64,000 nt of DNA from Micromonospora cathayae (GTDB lineage Bacteria; Actinomycetota; Actinomycetes; Mycobacteriales; Micromonosporaceae), in the NCBI RefSeq assembly GCF_028993575.1, contig NZ_CP118615.1:3162001-3226000 (forward strand), in the 5' to 3' direction. The notes beneath the pieces were generated by a model that did not search any database, was not told the origin of the DNA, and worked only from the letters and a program-made list of their open reading frames with translations. The position numbers were made by a program, and so were the translations under genes. This document shows positions 52,557 through 60,475 of the stretch, one piece after another (positions within the stretch are counted from its first letter, which is position 1; each line of letters begins with the position of its first letter).

Positions 52557-53039
52557 ATGCGGTGCCCGTACTGCCGGCACGCCGACTCCCGGGTGGTCGA
52601 CTCGCGGGAGGCCGACGACGGCCAGTTGATCCGGCGTCGTCGGGCCTGCCCGGAGTGTGGCAAGCGGTTCACCACGGTCGAGGAGGCGGTCCTGGCGGTG
52701 GTGAAGCGGAGCGGGGTGACCGAGCCGTTCAGCCGCACCAAGATCATTGGCGGGGTGCGCAAGGCGTGCCAGGGACGGCCGGTCGACGAGGACTCGATCG
52801 CCCTGCTCGCCCAGAAGGTCGAGGAGACGGTACGCGCCAAGGGGGCGGCGGAGATCCCCAGCCACGACGTGGGCCTGGCGATCCTGGGCCCGCTGCGCGA
52901 CCTGGACGAGGTGGCCTACCTCCGCTTCGCCAGCGTCTACCGGTCGTTCGACTCGCTGGCCGACTTCGAGCGCGAGATCGAGACCCTGCGGGCCGCGGCC
53001 CGCGCCCGCGCCGACGCCGAGGTGGCCGGCGCCAACTGA
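52557..53039 (+). CDS. nrdR: Ribonucleotide reductase repressor NrdR
   Basis: AAGGAGGT six bases before the ATG at 52557 gives a 160-residue protein. It begins [20 protein letters not shown] with the zinc ribbon completed by [10 protein letters not shown]. An ATP-cone domain follows ([40 protein letters not shown], then [20 protein letters not shown]). NrdR binds ATP/dATP and represses ribonucleotide reductase genes. It lies 74 bases upstream of nrdJ, so it probably controls its own operon through the boxes upstream. Confidence 0.97.
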   Translation: MRCPYCRHADSRVVDSREADDGQLIRRRRACPECGKRFTTVEEAVLAVVKRSGVTEPFSRTKIIGGVRKACQGRPVDEDSIALLAQKVEETVRAKGAAEIPSHDVGLAILGPLRDLDEVAYLRFASVYRSFDSLADFEREIETLRAAARARADAEVAGAN

Positions 53040-53113
53040 GCTTGCTGCTTGTTTCTGTTAGGTGACGACGCGTGGCCGGGTAAGACGGCCGCGCAGACGA
53101 GGGGGCGGATGAG

Positions 53114-55978
53114 ATGGCGGGGGACGGCGTGACAGCCAGCCGATCGCGGACAAAGGCCGGGGTGGCCACCACGGGGCTGAAGATCGACCGGGTGTGGACC
53201 ACCGAGGGGGTGCACCCGTACGACGAGGTGACCTGGGAGCGCCGGGACGTCGTGATGACGAACTGGCGGGACGGCTCGATCAACTTCGAGCAGCGCGGGG
53301 TCGAGTTCCCGGAGTCGTGGAGCGTCAACGCGGCCAACATCGTGACCACCAAGTACTTCCGGGGCGCGGTGGGCACCCCGGAGCGGGAGTGGTCGCTCAA
53401 GCAGCTCATCGACCGGGTGGTCAGCACCTACCGGGCCGCCGGTGAGGAGCACGGGTACTTCGCGGGCCCGGTCGACGCCGAGGTCTTCGCGCACGAGCTG
53501 ACCTGGATGCTGCTGCACCAGGTGTTCAGCTTCAACTCGCCGGTCTGGTTCAACGTGGGCACGCCGTCACCCCAGCAGGTCAGCGCGTGCTTCATCCTCG
53601 CCGTCGACGACTCGATGGATTCCATCCTCGACTGGTACAAGGAGGAAGGGCTGATCTTCAAGGGCGGCTCCGGCTCCGGGGTCAACCTGTCCCGGATCCG
53701 GTCCTCCCGGGAGCTGCTCTCCTCCGGTGGCAACGCCTCCGGCCCGGTCAGCTTCATGCGCGGCGCGGACGCCTCCGCCGGCACCATCAAGTCCGGCGGG
53801 GCCACCCGGCGGGCGGCCAAGATGGTCATCCTCGACGTGGACCACCCGGACATCCAGGAGTTCGTGGTCACCAAGGCGCGCGAGGAGGACAAGATCCGCG
53901 CGCTGCGGGACGCCGGCTTCGACATGGACCTGGGCGGCTCCGACATCGTCAGCGTGCAGTACCAGAACGCCAACAACTCGGTCCGGGTCTCCGACGAGTT
54001 CATGTCGGCGGTGGAGACCGGCGGCGGGTTCGACCTGCGCGGCCGGCTCGACGGGGCGACCATCGAGACGGTCGACGCGCAGAAGCTGTTCCGCTCGATC
54101 GCCGAGGCCGCCTGGGAGTGCGCCGACCCCGGCCTCCAGTACGACGACACGATCAACGACTGGCACACCTGCCCGGAGACCGGGCGGATCACCGCGTCGA
54201 ACCCGTGCAGCGAGTACCTGCACCTGGACAACTCGTCCTGCAACCTCGCCTCGCTCAACCTGATGAAGTTCCTCCGCGCCGACGGCGGCTTCGAGGTGGA
54301 GAAGTTCGTCCGGTCGGTCGAGTTCGTCATCACCGCGATGGACATCTCCATCTGCTTCGCCGACTTCCCGACCGAGAAGATCGGCGTCACCACCCGGGCC
54401 TACCGGCAGCTCGGCATCGGGTACGCCAACCTCGGCGCGCTGCTGATGGCCTCCGGCCTGCCGTACGACTCGGAGCAGGGGCGCTCGGTCGCCGCCGCGA
54501 TCACCTCGCTGATGACCGGCACCGCGTACCGCCGCTCCGCCGAGCTGGCCGGCATCGTCGGCCCGTACGAGGGCTACGCCCGCAACGCCGAGCCGCACAA
54601 GCGGGTCATGCGCAAGCACGCCGCCGCCAACGACGAGATCAAGCCGACCGGTACGGTCGCCACCGCGATCGTCCGCGAGGCCACCCGGCAGTGGACCCAG
54701 GGCAACAAGGTCGGCGACAAGTTCGGCTGGCGCAACTCGCAGGCCAGCGTGCTCGCGCCGACCGGAACCATCGGCCTGATGATGGACTGCGACACCACCG
54801 GTGTCGAGCCGGACCTGGCGCTGGTCAAGTTCAAGAAGCTGGTCGGCGGCGGTTCGATGCAGATCGTCAACCAGACCGTGCCGCGTGCCCTGCGCAGCCT
54901 CGGCTACCCGGAGGAGCAGGTCGAGGCGATCGTCGAGCACATCGCCGACCACGGCCACGTGGTGGACGCCCCCGGCCTCAAGCCGGAGCACTACCCGGTC
55001 TTCGACTGCGCCATGGGCGAGCGGTCCATCGCCCCGATGGGGCACGTGCGGATGATGGCGGCGGTCCAGCCGTTCATCTCCGGCGCGATCTCCAAGACGG
55101 TCAACATGCCGGAGCAGGCCACCGTCGAGGACGTCGAGAAGATCTACTTCGAGGGCTGGAAGCTCGGCCTCAAGGCCCTGGCGATCTACCGGGACAACTG
55201 CAAGGTCGGCCAGCCGCTCTCGGTGGCCAAGCCGAACAAGGCGACCGAGCCGAAGGCCGTCGAGGCCGCCCCGGCAGCGGTCGAGAAGACCGTCGAGAAG
55301 GTCGTCGAGTACCGGCCGGTGCGCAAGCGGCTGCCGAAGAAGCGCCCCTCCCAGACGGTCAGCTTCTCCGTCGGCGGGGCCGAGGGCTACCTCACCGCGT
55401 CGTCGTACCCGGACGACGGCCTCGGCGAGGTCTTCCTCAAGATGTCCAAGCAGGGCTCCACCCTGGCCGGCGTGATGGACGCCTTCTCGGTGGCGATCTC
55501 GATCGGCCTCCAGTACGGCGTGCCGCTGGAGACGTACGTCAGCAAGTTCACCAACATGCGGTTCGAGCCGGCCGGGATGACCGACGACCCGGACGTGCGG
55601 ATCGCCGCCTCGGTGATGGACTACATCTTCCGTCGCCTGGCGTTGGACTTCCTGCCCTACGAGACCCGGGCCGAGCTGGGCATCTTCACCGCCCAGGAGC
55701 GGACCGCCCAGATGCGCGCCGAGGCGGAGGCCGCCGAGGGCGGCACCGACCTGACCGCGATGGCCGCGTCCGCCCCGGTCGAGACGAAGCCGGAGCCGGT
55801 CGAGCCGGTCGCCGAGGTCAGGCCGGCCCCGTCGGCCGGTTCCTCCACCGAACTGCTGGAGGCCGTGATCGGCAAGGCCGCCGACGCGCCGCTCTGCTTC
55901 ACCTGCGGTACGAAGATGCGGCCCGCCGGTAGCTGCTACGTCTGCGAGGGCTGCGGCTCCACCAGCGGCTGCAGCTGA
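53114..55978 (+). CDS. nrdJ: Adenosylcobalamin-dependent ribonucleotide reductase (class II)
   Basis: The 954-residue product has NrdJ motifs: WSVNAANIVTTKYFRGAVGT, FKGGSGSGVNLSRIRSSREL, SGGNASGPVSFMRGADASAG, and ASNPCSEYLHLDNSSCNLAS near residues 362-381 with active-site cysteines. EIKPTGTVATAIV and VLAPTGTIGLMMDCDTTGVE follow. A Lys/Val/Glu-rich linker (residues ~710-745) precedes a C-terminal domain and a tail ending CFTCGTKM and CEGCGSTSGC, the redox cysteines. It reduces ribonucleotides using coenzyme B12 without oxygen limits. Upstream NrdR boxes suggest control; no cobalamin riboswitch is seen. Confidence 0.96.
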   Translation: MAGDGVTASRSRTKAGVATTGLKIDRVWTTEGVHPYDEVTWERRDVVMTNWRDGSINFEQRGVEFPESWSVNAANIVTTKYFRGAVGTPEREWSLKQLIDRVVSTYRAAGEEHGYFAGPVDAEVFAHELTWMLLHQVFSFNSPVWFNVGTPSPQQVSACFILAVDDSMDSILDWYKEEGLIFKGGSGSGVNLSRIRSSRELLSSGGNASGPVSFMRGADASAGTIKSGGATRRAAKMVILDVDHPDIQEFVVTKAREEDKIRALRDAGFDMDLGGSDIVSVQYQNANNSVRVSDEFMSAVETGGGFDLRGRLDGATIETVDAQKLFRSIAEAAWECADPGLQYDDTINDWHTCPETGRITASNPCSEYLHLDNSSCNLASLNLMKFLRADGGFEVEKFVRSVEFVITAMDISICFADFPTEKIGVTTRAYRQLGIGYANLGALLMASGLPYDSEQGRSVAAAITSLMTGTAYRRSAELAGIVGPYEGYARNAEPHKRVMRKHAAANDEIKPTGTVATAIVREATRQWTQGNKVGDKFGWRNSQASVLAPTGTIGLMMDCDTTGVEPDLALVKFKKLVGGGSMQIVNQTVPRALRSLGYPEEQVEAIVEHIADHGHVVDAPGLKPEHYPVFDCAMGERSIAPMGHVRMMAAVQPFISGAISKTVNMPEQATVEDVEKIYFEGWKLGLKALAIYRDNCKVGQPLSVAKPNKATEPKAVEAAPAAVEKTVEKVVEYRPVRKRLPKKRPSQTVSFSVGGAEGYLTASSYPDDGLGEVFLKMSKQGSTLAGVMDAFSVAISIGLQYGVPLETYVSKFTNMRFEPAGMTDDPDVRIAASVMDYIFRRLALDFLPYETRAELGIFTAQERTAQMRAEAEAAEGGTDLTAMAASAPVETKPEPVEPVAEVRPAPSAGSSTELLEAVIGKAADAPLCFTCGTKMRPAGSCYVCEGCGSTSGCS

Positions 55979-56059
55979 CACCGGGAGATTCGTGGACGTC
56001 TCCCATGAGCTCCTCCTAAGAGGAATCACTGGTTGACATACCTCCTGGTGAGGGCCTGA

Positions 56060-56099
56060 ACAGGTGCCTCCCATCCGATTCCGGGTGGGAGGCACCTGT
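56060..56099. terminator. Terminator after nrdJ
   Basis: ACAGGTGCCTCCCA (56060-56073) pairs perfectly with TGGGAGGCACCTGT (56086-56099) across a 12-base loop between convergent nrdJ and the Shedu-type gene. Confidence 0.88.
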
Positions 56100-56173
56100 G
56101 CTGCTGCGATCCGTCTGCGGTGCGTGCTGAACTGGGTGAATCCCTCCCGACAGCATCCAGGTGGACCTGCCAC

Positions 56174-57334
56174 TCATTCCGCCAACCGCAAGACCCGATC
56201 GGCCCGATCCGCCACCTGCTTGTAGGTGACCACCTCGACCCTGGACAGGTGGCTGTTGTATACCCGCAGCGCTGCGTCCACCTCGTTCTCGCTCGCCTCC
56301 TCCTCGAACTGCGGATGCCCGATGATCACCGACGCTGAGGCACGCCGTACGTCGATGCCCTGCTCCGCGAGCCGGGGACGGTCCTCGTCCAAGACCACGA
56401 GGTAGTTCATCGCCTGCGCCACCGCCCTGTGCACCTCGTTGGTCGGCACCCACCGGCCCCGTTGACGGGTGAGTAGTGGAACGGCGGCCCGCTTCAACTC
56501 GACCACGTGCACCGTGCCGTCCGGCCGGAGCAGCGTCAGGTCCAACTCGATTCCGCGACTGATCCGCCGTGGCCCCAACCTGTCCGCCAGCTGCGTTCCA
56601 CCGAATATCCAGAGATTCTTCTCCAGCGCTCGTTGCAGGTCGCGCTCGCTGCTGTGCCGGTTGAGGACGACGGCATCGAGATCCCGAAGCGCCCGACGCC
56701 GTGCTCGCAGCAACACCACGTCGGCGATTTCTTCGGCCGAAGCCTCAGCGGTTGGCGTGAAACCGGCACCTGAATCGCCAATGTGCAAGCGGTCGAGCAG
56801 CACCTCCGTCATCCAGGTCGCCTGCTCGTTCGTGCTACGACTGACCTCGAAGACCCCGGTTGCCCCGGCCACGTCCGTGATGACCAGGCGCTTCATCTCA
56901 TCGACATATGCCATGACCTCGTCACGGGTTGCCTGCGGGTGTTCGTCGAGGAACGTGCGAACCTGGTCCGCGACGAATGTCGCGGAGATCGACACGAAGG
57001 TGGTCAGCGCGTTCGCGTGTCGGCCCCGGGCACCGCCGAGCAGCTGGTACTTGATCTCCAAGTCCGGGGCCAGCATGACATTGGTCGCGTACGAGAGGGC
57101 GTCCTCCAACCGTTCGGCGGCGTCCTGGTCGCCTTCGGCGCGGGCCCCCGCGTGAGCATGACGCAGTAGATCGGTGAGCGTCCTGCCGCCACGATAGGGA
57201 CTCCGGTATCCCATGTGCCGCTGTGCGTCCTCCACGAGGTTGCGGACGTGGTCGGAAAGGCCGTACTCGACGATCTTTTCGAGCAGAAGGCGCAGGGCGA
57301 AGTCGGATCGGACGCGGGGGCGAGATCCGGGCAT
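56174..57334 (-). CDS. Shedu-type anti-phage nuclease (SduA, DUF4263)
   Basis: The ATG at 57334 gives 386 residues; an open frame to 57394 is possible. The C-terminal ~150 residues match DUF4263: SSERDLQRALEKNLWIFGGT, IELDLTLLRPDGTVHVVELK (a PD-(D/E)XK-like D...ELK nuclease core), then VHRAVAQAMNYLVVLDEDRP and SVIIGHPQFEEEAS. The N-terminal ~220 residues are helical and, as is usual for Shedu, not recognisable. Shedu proteins give single-gene defence against phage or plasmids. Base composition is visibly less GC-rich than neighbours, suggesting transfer. It is divergent from a toxin-antitoxin-like pair. Confidence 0.82.
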   Translation of the reverse strand: MPGSRPRVRSDFALRLLLEKIVEYGLSDHVRNLVEDAQRHMGYRSPYRGGRTLTDLLRHAHAGARAEGDQDAAERLEDALSYATNVMLAPDLEIKYQLLGGARGRHANALTTFVSISATFVADQVRTFLDEHPQATRDEVMAYVDEMKRLVITDVAGATGVFEVSRSTNEQATWMTEVLLDRLHIGDSGAGFTPTAEASAEEIADVVLLRARRRALRDLDAVVLNRHSSERDLQRALEKNLWIFGGTQLADRLGPRRISRGIELDLTLLRPDGTVHVVELKRAAVPLLTRQRGRWVPTNEVHRAVAQAMNYLVVLDEDRPRLAEQGIDVRRASASVIIGHPQFEEEASENEVDAALRVYNSHLSRVEVVTYKQVADRADRVLRLAE

Positions 57335-57399
57335 GTCGGGATCTTCGCACGGGGGTATGACCCGACCGGCTGCCCCTTCGGTGCCGCGTACCACAGATC

Positions 57400-57426
57400 A
57401 CGTACTTCACGTACTTGACGTACCTG
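57400..57426. promoter_or_regulatory. Three 9-bp iterons between the Shedu-type and antitoxin genes
   Basis: ACGTACTTC, ACGTACTTG and ACGTACCTG follow each other without gap. The second and third overlap a TTGACG -35-like hexamer (57415-57420), with CATGCT 17 bp further on. This suits autoregulation of the downstream pair. Confidence 0.7.
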
Positions 57427-57467
57427 CGAGGGATTGCCATGCTGAGGTCGAAGGGGGGTGCTGTCAC

Positions 57468-57881
57468 GTGGTCGTGCACTACGACAGCTACACCGAAGCC
57501 CGAGCGCATCTGAAGGATCTGCTGGACGCGGCGGGCCGCGGGGGAGTAGCCACCGTTCGACGTGACTCCCACCGCATCGCGTTGGTGGACCAGGAGCGAC
57601 TGCGGCACTTCCTTGCCTCGGTCACTCCTGCTGACACGCAGGTCGTGCCCGAGGCCGACGGGTGGTCGATCTTCATTCCCGGCTTGCCGGTGGCAGCCGA
57701 CGGGGCGACCTTCGACGACGCTGTCGACGAGATGATCAGCGCCCTGCGCGAGTACGCCGACGACTGGCAGGAGCGGCTGGTCAATGCGCCCAACCACGCC
57801 AGCAACTGGGGCCTGGTCCAGTTGGTGAGCCTCAGCGACGACTCGCAACTCCGCGAGTGGCTGGTGGGGGCGAGTCGGTGA
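57468..57881 (+). CDS. Antitoxin-like protein (Phd/YefM-type N-terminus)
   Basis: The GTG at 57468 is nine bases after a GGGGGG run; a GTG at 57474 is the alternative. The 137-residue product begins HYDSYTEARAHLKDLLDAAG, GGVATVRRDSHRIALVDQER, which reads like a Phd/YefM antitoxin DNA-binding domain. The second half (DGWSIFIPGLPVAADGATFD, DAVDEMISALREYADDWQER) resembles a HicB-like antitoxin fold. It overlaps the next gene by GTGA. It probably represses its own promoter through the iterons upstream and neutralises the partner. Confidence 0.7.
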   Translation: MVVHYDSYTEARAHLKDLLDAAGRGGVATVRRDSHRIALVDQERLRHFLASVTPADTQVVPEADGWSIFIPGLPVAADGATFDDAVDEMISALREYADDWQERLVNAPNHASNWGLVQLVSLSDDSQLREWLVGASR

Positions 57882-58303
57882 GCTGGCCGGCACCGACGAG
57901 GTACCACCATCAGGCGTTCTGCCGGCAGGAGGGCTGGCAGCAGGTACGCGACGCGCGCGGACGCACCGGCACGCACCACGTCACCTACGAGCTCCACCTG
58001 AAGGACGGTCGGATCCTCCGTACCCGTATCTCACACCCGCCCGACCGCAGTACGTACGGGCCGGCGCTCTGGCGTCACATCCTCCGCGATCAGCTCGACG
58101 TCTCGGAGGACGAGTTCTGGGCCTGCGTGCGTGCCGGTGTGAAGCCCGACCGGGGTGAGCCAGCGAGCCCGGCCGAGGCACTACCCGGTGAGGTGGTTCA
58201 TCTGCTCATCACCCGGGTCGGGCTGACCGAGGGTGAGGTCGCGGCGATGAGTCGGGATCAGGCTCTCGCCCGGCTGCAGAAGTACTGGACCGAGGGCACC
58301 TGA
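57878..58303 (+). CDS. Putative toxin partner of the preceding antitoxin-like gene
   Basis: The GTG start lies in a GTGA overlap. The 141-residue product begins VSWPAPTRYHHQAFCRQEGW, continues THHVTYELHLKDGRILRTRI, SHPPDRSTYGPALWRHILRD and FWACVRAGVKPDRGEP, and ends in a helical part (TRVGLTEGEVAAMSRDQALA). Homologues in actinobacteria are, as I recall, annotated as cytotoxic translational repressors of toxin-antitoxin systems, though no RelE or HicA catalytic set is obvious. Order antitoxin-toxin and coupling support the call. Confidence 0.6.
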   Translation: MSWPAPTRYHHQAFCRQEGWQQVRDARGRTGTHHVTYELHLKDGRILRTRISHPPDRSTYGPALWRHILRDQLDVSEDEFWACVRAGVKPDRGEPASPAEALPGEVVHLLITRVGLTEGEVAAMSRDQALARLQKYWTEGT

Positions 58304-58340
58304 CCGGCATGGCAGGGCCACTCGACCAGAAGACTCACCG

Positions 58341-58583
58341 ATGACCCCGAAACCGCTGCCCCTGGCGGACCGGCCGCTCACCGAGCCGCACCCGGCCCGG
58401 CTGGCCCCCGACCACCCCCACCGGGACGGGATCCTGGCCGCGCACGCCGCCGCGCTGGCCGCCGGGGACGCCGGTTACCCCGACCCGGCGACCGGGTTGT
58501 TCGTGCTCACCGCCGGCTTCCTGGCCCGGCGGGGGACCTGCTGCGGACGCGGCTGCCGGCACTGCCCGTACGTGACCGACTGA
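58341..58583 (+). CDS. DUF5522 small cysteine-rich protein
   Basis: The 80-residue product ends with the hallmark GLFVLTAGFLARRGTCCGRG, then CRHCPY, a four-cysteine cluster preceded by HPHRDGILAAHAAALAAGDA. This matches DUF5522, a small family of unknown function whose CC-x3-C-x2-C pattern suggests metal binding. It marks the return to GC-rich core sequence after the defence island. It is convergent with the DtxR-type gene. Confidence 0.85.
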   Translation: MTPKPLPLADRPLTEPHPARLAPDHPHRDGILAAHAAALAAGDAGYPDPATGLFVLTAGFLARRGTCCGRGCRHCPYVTD

Positions 58584-58620
58584 GCCGGCCCGGCCGCGAC
58601 GGGCGGCGGGACCGGCTCAG
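58580..58620. terminator. Bidirectional terminator between DUF5522 and the DtxR-type gene
   Basis: CTGAGCCGG (58580-58588) pairs with CCGGCTCAG (58612-58620), with further GC pairing inside. The left arm overlaps the DUF5522 stop codon. Confidence 0.7.
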
Positions 58621-58632
58621 CGTGGTCGATGG

Positions 58633-59313
58633 TCAGTGCGAGGCGACGAACACCCGGGAGGCCACCTCGCGGGGCAGCCGGATCTTCTCGCCGGACCGGT
58701 CGATGGTGACCGCGTCCCGCTCCTGAGCGACGGTGACCGTCGCGCCCGGGTCCACCCCGGCGGCGTGCAGTTGACGCAGCACGTCCCCGTCGGTCTGCAC
58801 GCTCTCGCAGATCCGCCGGACGACGACCGTGCCGACGAGGCCCGGGAAGGCCAGGTTGCGTTCCCCCTCGGCGACCTCCGTGGTCGGCGGTGGGCCCAGC
58901 TCCTCCAGCCCCGGGATCGGGTTGCCGTACGGGGACCGGGTCGGGCGGTTGAGCAGGTCGTAGACCCGCTTCTCCACCGCGTCGCTCATCACGTGCTCCC
59001 ACCGGCAGGCCTCCTCGTGGGCCTCCTCGTAGGGCATCCCGATCACGTTGACCAGCAGCAGCTCGGCGAGGCGGTGCTTGCGCATCACCGACACGGCGGT
59101 GTTGCGGCCCAGCTCGGTGAGCGCGAGGTGCCGGTCGCCCTCGACGGTGAGCAGCCCGTCCCGCTCCATCCGGGCCACGGTCTGGCTGACGGTCGGACCG
59201 CTCTGCCGTAGCCGCTCGGCGATCCGGGCACGCAGCGGCGGCACGCCCTCCTCCTCGAGTTCGAGGATGGTGCGCAGGTACATCTCGGTCGTGTCGACCA
59301 GATCATGCTTCAC
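58633..59313 (-). CDS. DtxR/IdeR-family iron-dependent repressor
   Basis: The 226-residue product begins MKHDLVDTTEMYLRTILELE, the DtxR start. The winged helix follows (RIAERLRQSGPTVSQTVARM, ERDGLLTVEGDRHLALTELG). The dimerisation and metal region has the ligands in VIGMPYEEAHEEACRWEHVM, with Glu, Cys and His as in IdeR. A C-terminal SH3-like domain starts near TVVVRRICESVQTDGDVLRQ. It binds DNA with Fe2+ to repress iron uptake. The length and Cys ligand favour IdeR/DmdR over MntR. ATG start at 59313. Confidence 0.92.
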   Translation of the reverse strand: MKHDLVDTTEMYLRTILELEEEGVPPLRARIAERLRQSGPTVSQTVARMERDGLLTVEGDRHLALTELGRNTAVSVMRKHRLAELLLVNVIGMPYEEAHEEACRWEHVMSDAVEKRVYDLLNRPTRSPYGNPIPGLEELGPPPTTEVAEGERNLAFPGLVGTVVVRRICESVQTDGDVLRQLHAAGVDPGATVTVAQERDAVTIDRSGEKIRLPREVASRVFVASH

Positions 59314-59411
59314 GGCAAAGGTCCTCCCGGAAACCGATGCTACCCCGGCGGCCGGCGGACGACCGCCGCCGAACCGCCGGTCAACGCCGCCGATGGTGTT
59401 GACTGGACCGC

Positions 59412-60266
59412 ATGTCCGGTACCGAGGATCTGCTGGTGGAGGCGGCCGACCTGGCGGCCGAGATCGGTCACGCCCCGCCGCCCGCCCTGCTCGACGTCCG
59501 CTGGCGGCTGTCCGGCCCGCCCGGCCGGGACGACTACGCCGCCGGTCACCTGCCCGGCGCGGTCTTCGTCGACCTGGACACCGAGCTGTGCGGCCCGCCC
59601 GGCCGGGACGGCCGGCACCCGCTCCCCGACCCGGCCGCCCTCCAGGCGGCGCTGCGCCGCGCCGGTGTCCGCCAGGGGCGTCCGGTGGTCGTGTACGACG
59701 GTGGCGACGGGATGGCCGCCGCCCGGGCCTGGTGGACGCTGCGCTGGGCCGGGCACCGGGCGGTCCGGGTGCTACACGGCGGCTTCCCGGCCTGGGTGGC
59801 CGCCGGCCTGCCGGTCGACACCGACGCGCCCGACCCGGCTCCCGGTGACGTGACGGTGCGGCCGGGTGCCCTGCCGGTGCTGGACGCCGACGCCGCCGCC
59901 CGGCTGGCCGCCGCCGACGGGTCGGTGCTGCTCGACGTCCGGGCCACGCCCCGCTACCTCGGCGAGACCGAGCCGATCGACCCGGTCGCCGGGCATGTGC
60001 CCGGGGCGGTGAACCTGCCCGCCGGGGAGTACGTCACCGGCGGGCGGTTCCCGGCCGCCACCGACCTGCGGGACCGGTTCGCCGCCGCCGGGGTGACCGT
60101 CGACCGGCCGGTCGGGGCGTACTGCGGCTCCGGGGTGACCGCCGCCCAGACGGTGCTGGCGTTGCACCTCGCCGGCCGACCGGACGCCGCCCTGTACGTG
60201 GGCTCGTGGAGCGGGTGGGTGGCCGATCCGACCCGGCCGGTGGCGACCGGCCCGACACCGGGGTAG
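59412..60266 (+). CDS. Sulfurtransferase (tandem rhodanese, SseA type)
   Basis: The 284-residue product has two rhodanese domains. The first, inactive one contains LLDVRWRLSGPPGRDDYAAG, VVVYDGGDGMAAARAWWTLR and VRVLHGGFPAWVAAGLPVDT. The second contains VLLDVRATPRYLGETEPIDP, GHVPGAVNLPAGEYV and the active loop AYCGSGVTAAQTVLALHLAG with the persulfide Cys. The CGSGVTA loop points to 3-mercaptopyruvate sulfurtransferase. It is divergent from the DtxR-type gene across about 98 bases, which may place it under iron-linked control. Confidence 0.9.
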   Translation: MSGTEDLLVEAADLAAEIGHAPPPALLDVRWRLSGPPGRDDYAAGHLPGAVFVDLDTELCGPPGRDGRHPLPDPAALQAALRRAGVRQGRPVVVYDGGDGMAAARAWWTLRWAGHRAVRVLHGGFPAWVAAGLPVDTDAPDPAPGDVTVRPGALPVLDADAAARLAAADGSVLLDVRATPRYLGETEPIDPVAGHVPGAVNLPAGEYVTGGRFPAATDLRDRFAAAGVTVDRPVGAYCGSGVTAAQTVLALHLAGRPDAALYVGSWSGWVADPTRPVATGPTPG

Positions 60267-60438
60267 CGCCGACCCGCGCGCGACAGTGGGGACGCGCGGT
60301 GCCGGCCGACTCCCGGCGCGTCGGGTGCGGCCCGGGTCGACCGGTGCCGACGCTGCGCACCGGGTCCGGCGGGTGGCGGTCGGCCGACTGGGCGTCGGTC
60401 CCGTACGCGACACCGGCTGGTCGACGTGCGCGCGTGCG

Positions 60439-60458
60439 GTGGGGCGGATCCGCCCCAC
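60439..60458. promoter_or_regulatory. Perfect 20-bp palindrome upstream of acuC
   Basis: The sequence GTGGGGCGGATCCGCCCCAC is fully self-complementary and ends 17 bases before the acuC ATG. It could be a dimer operator or a short stem around the ribosome-loading site. Confidence 0.6.
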
Positions 60459-60475
60459 GTGCGACGATGGGCCAC

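Noticed and set aside
53040..53113. Cobalamin riboswitch before nrdJ
   Set aside because: No B12-box sequence is visible here or before nrdR, and the gap is too short. NrdR boxes better explain control.
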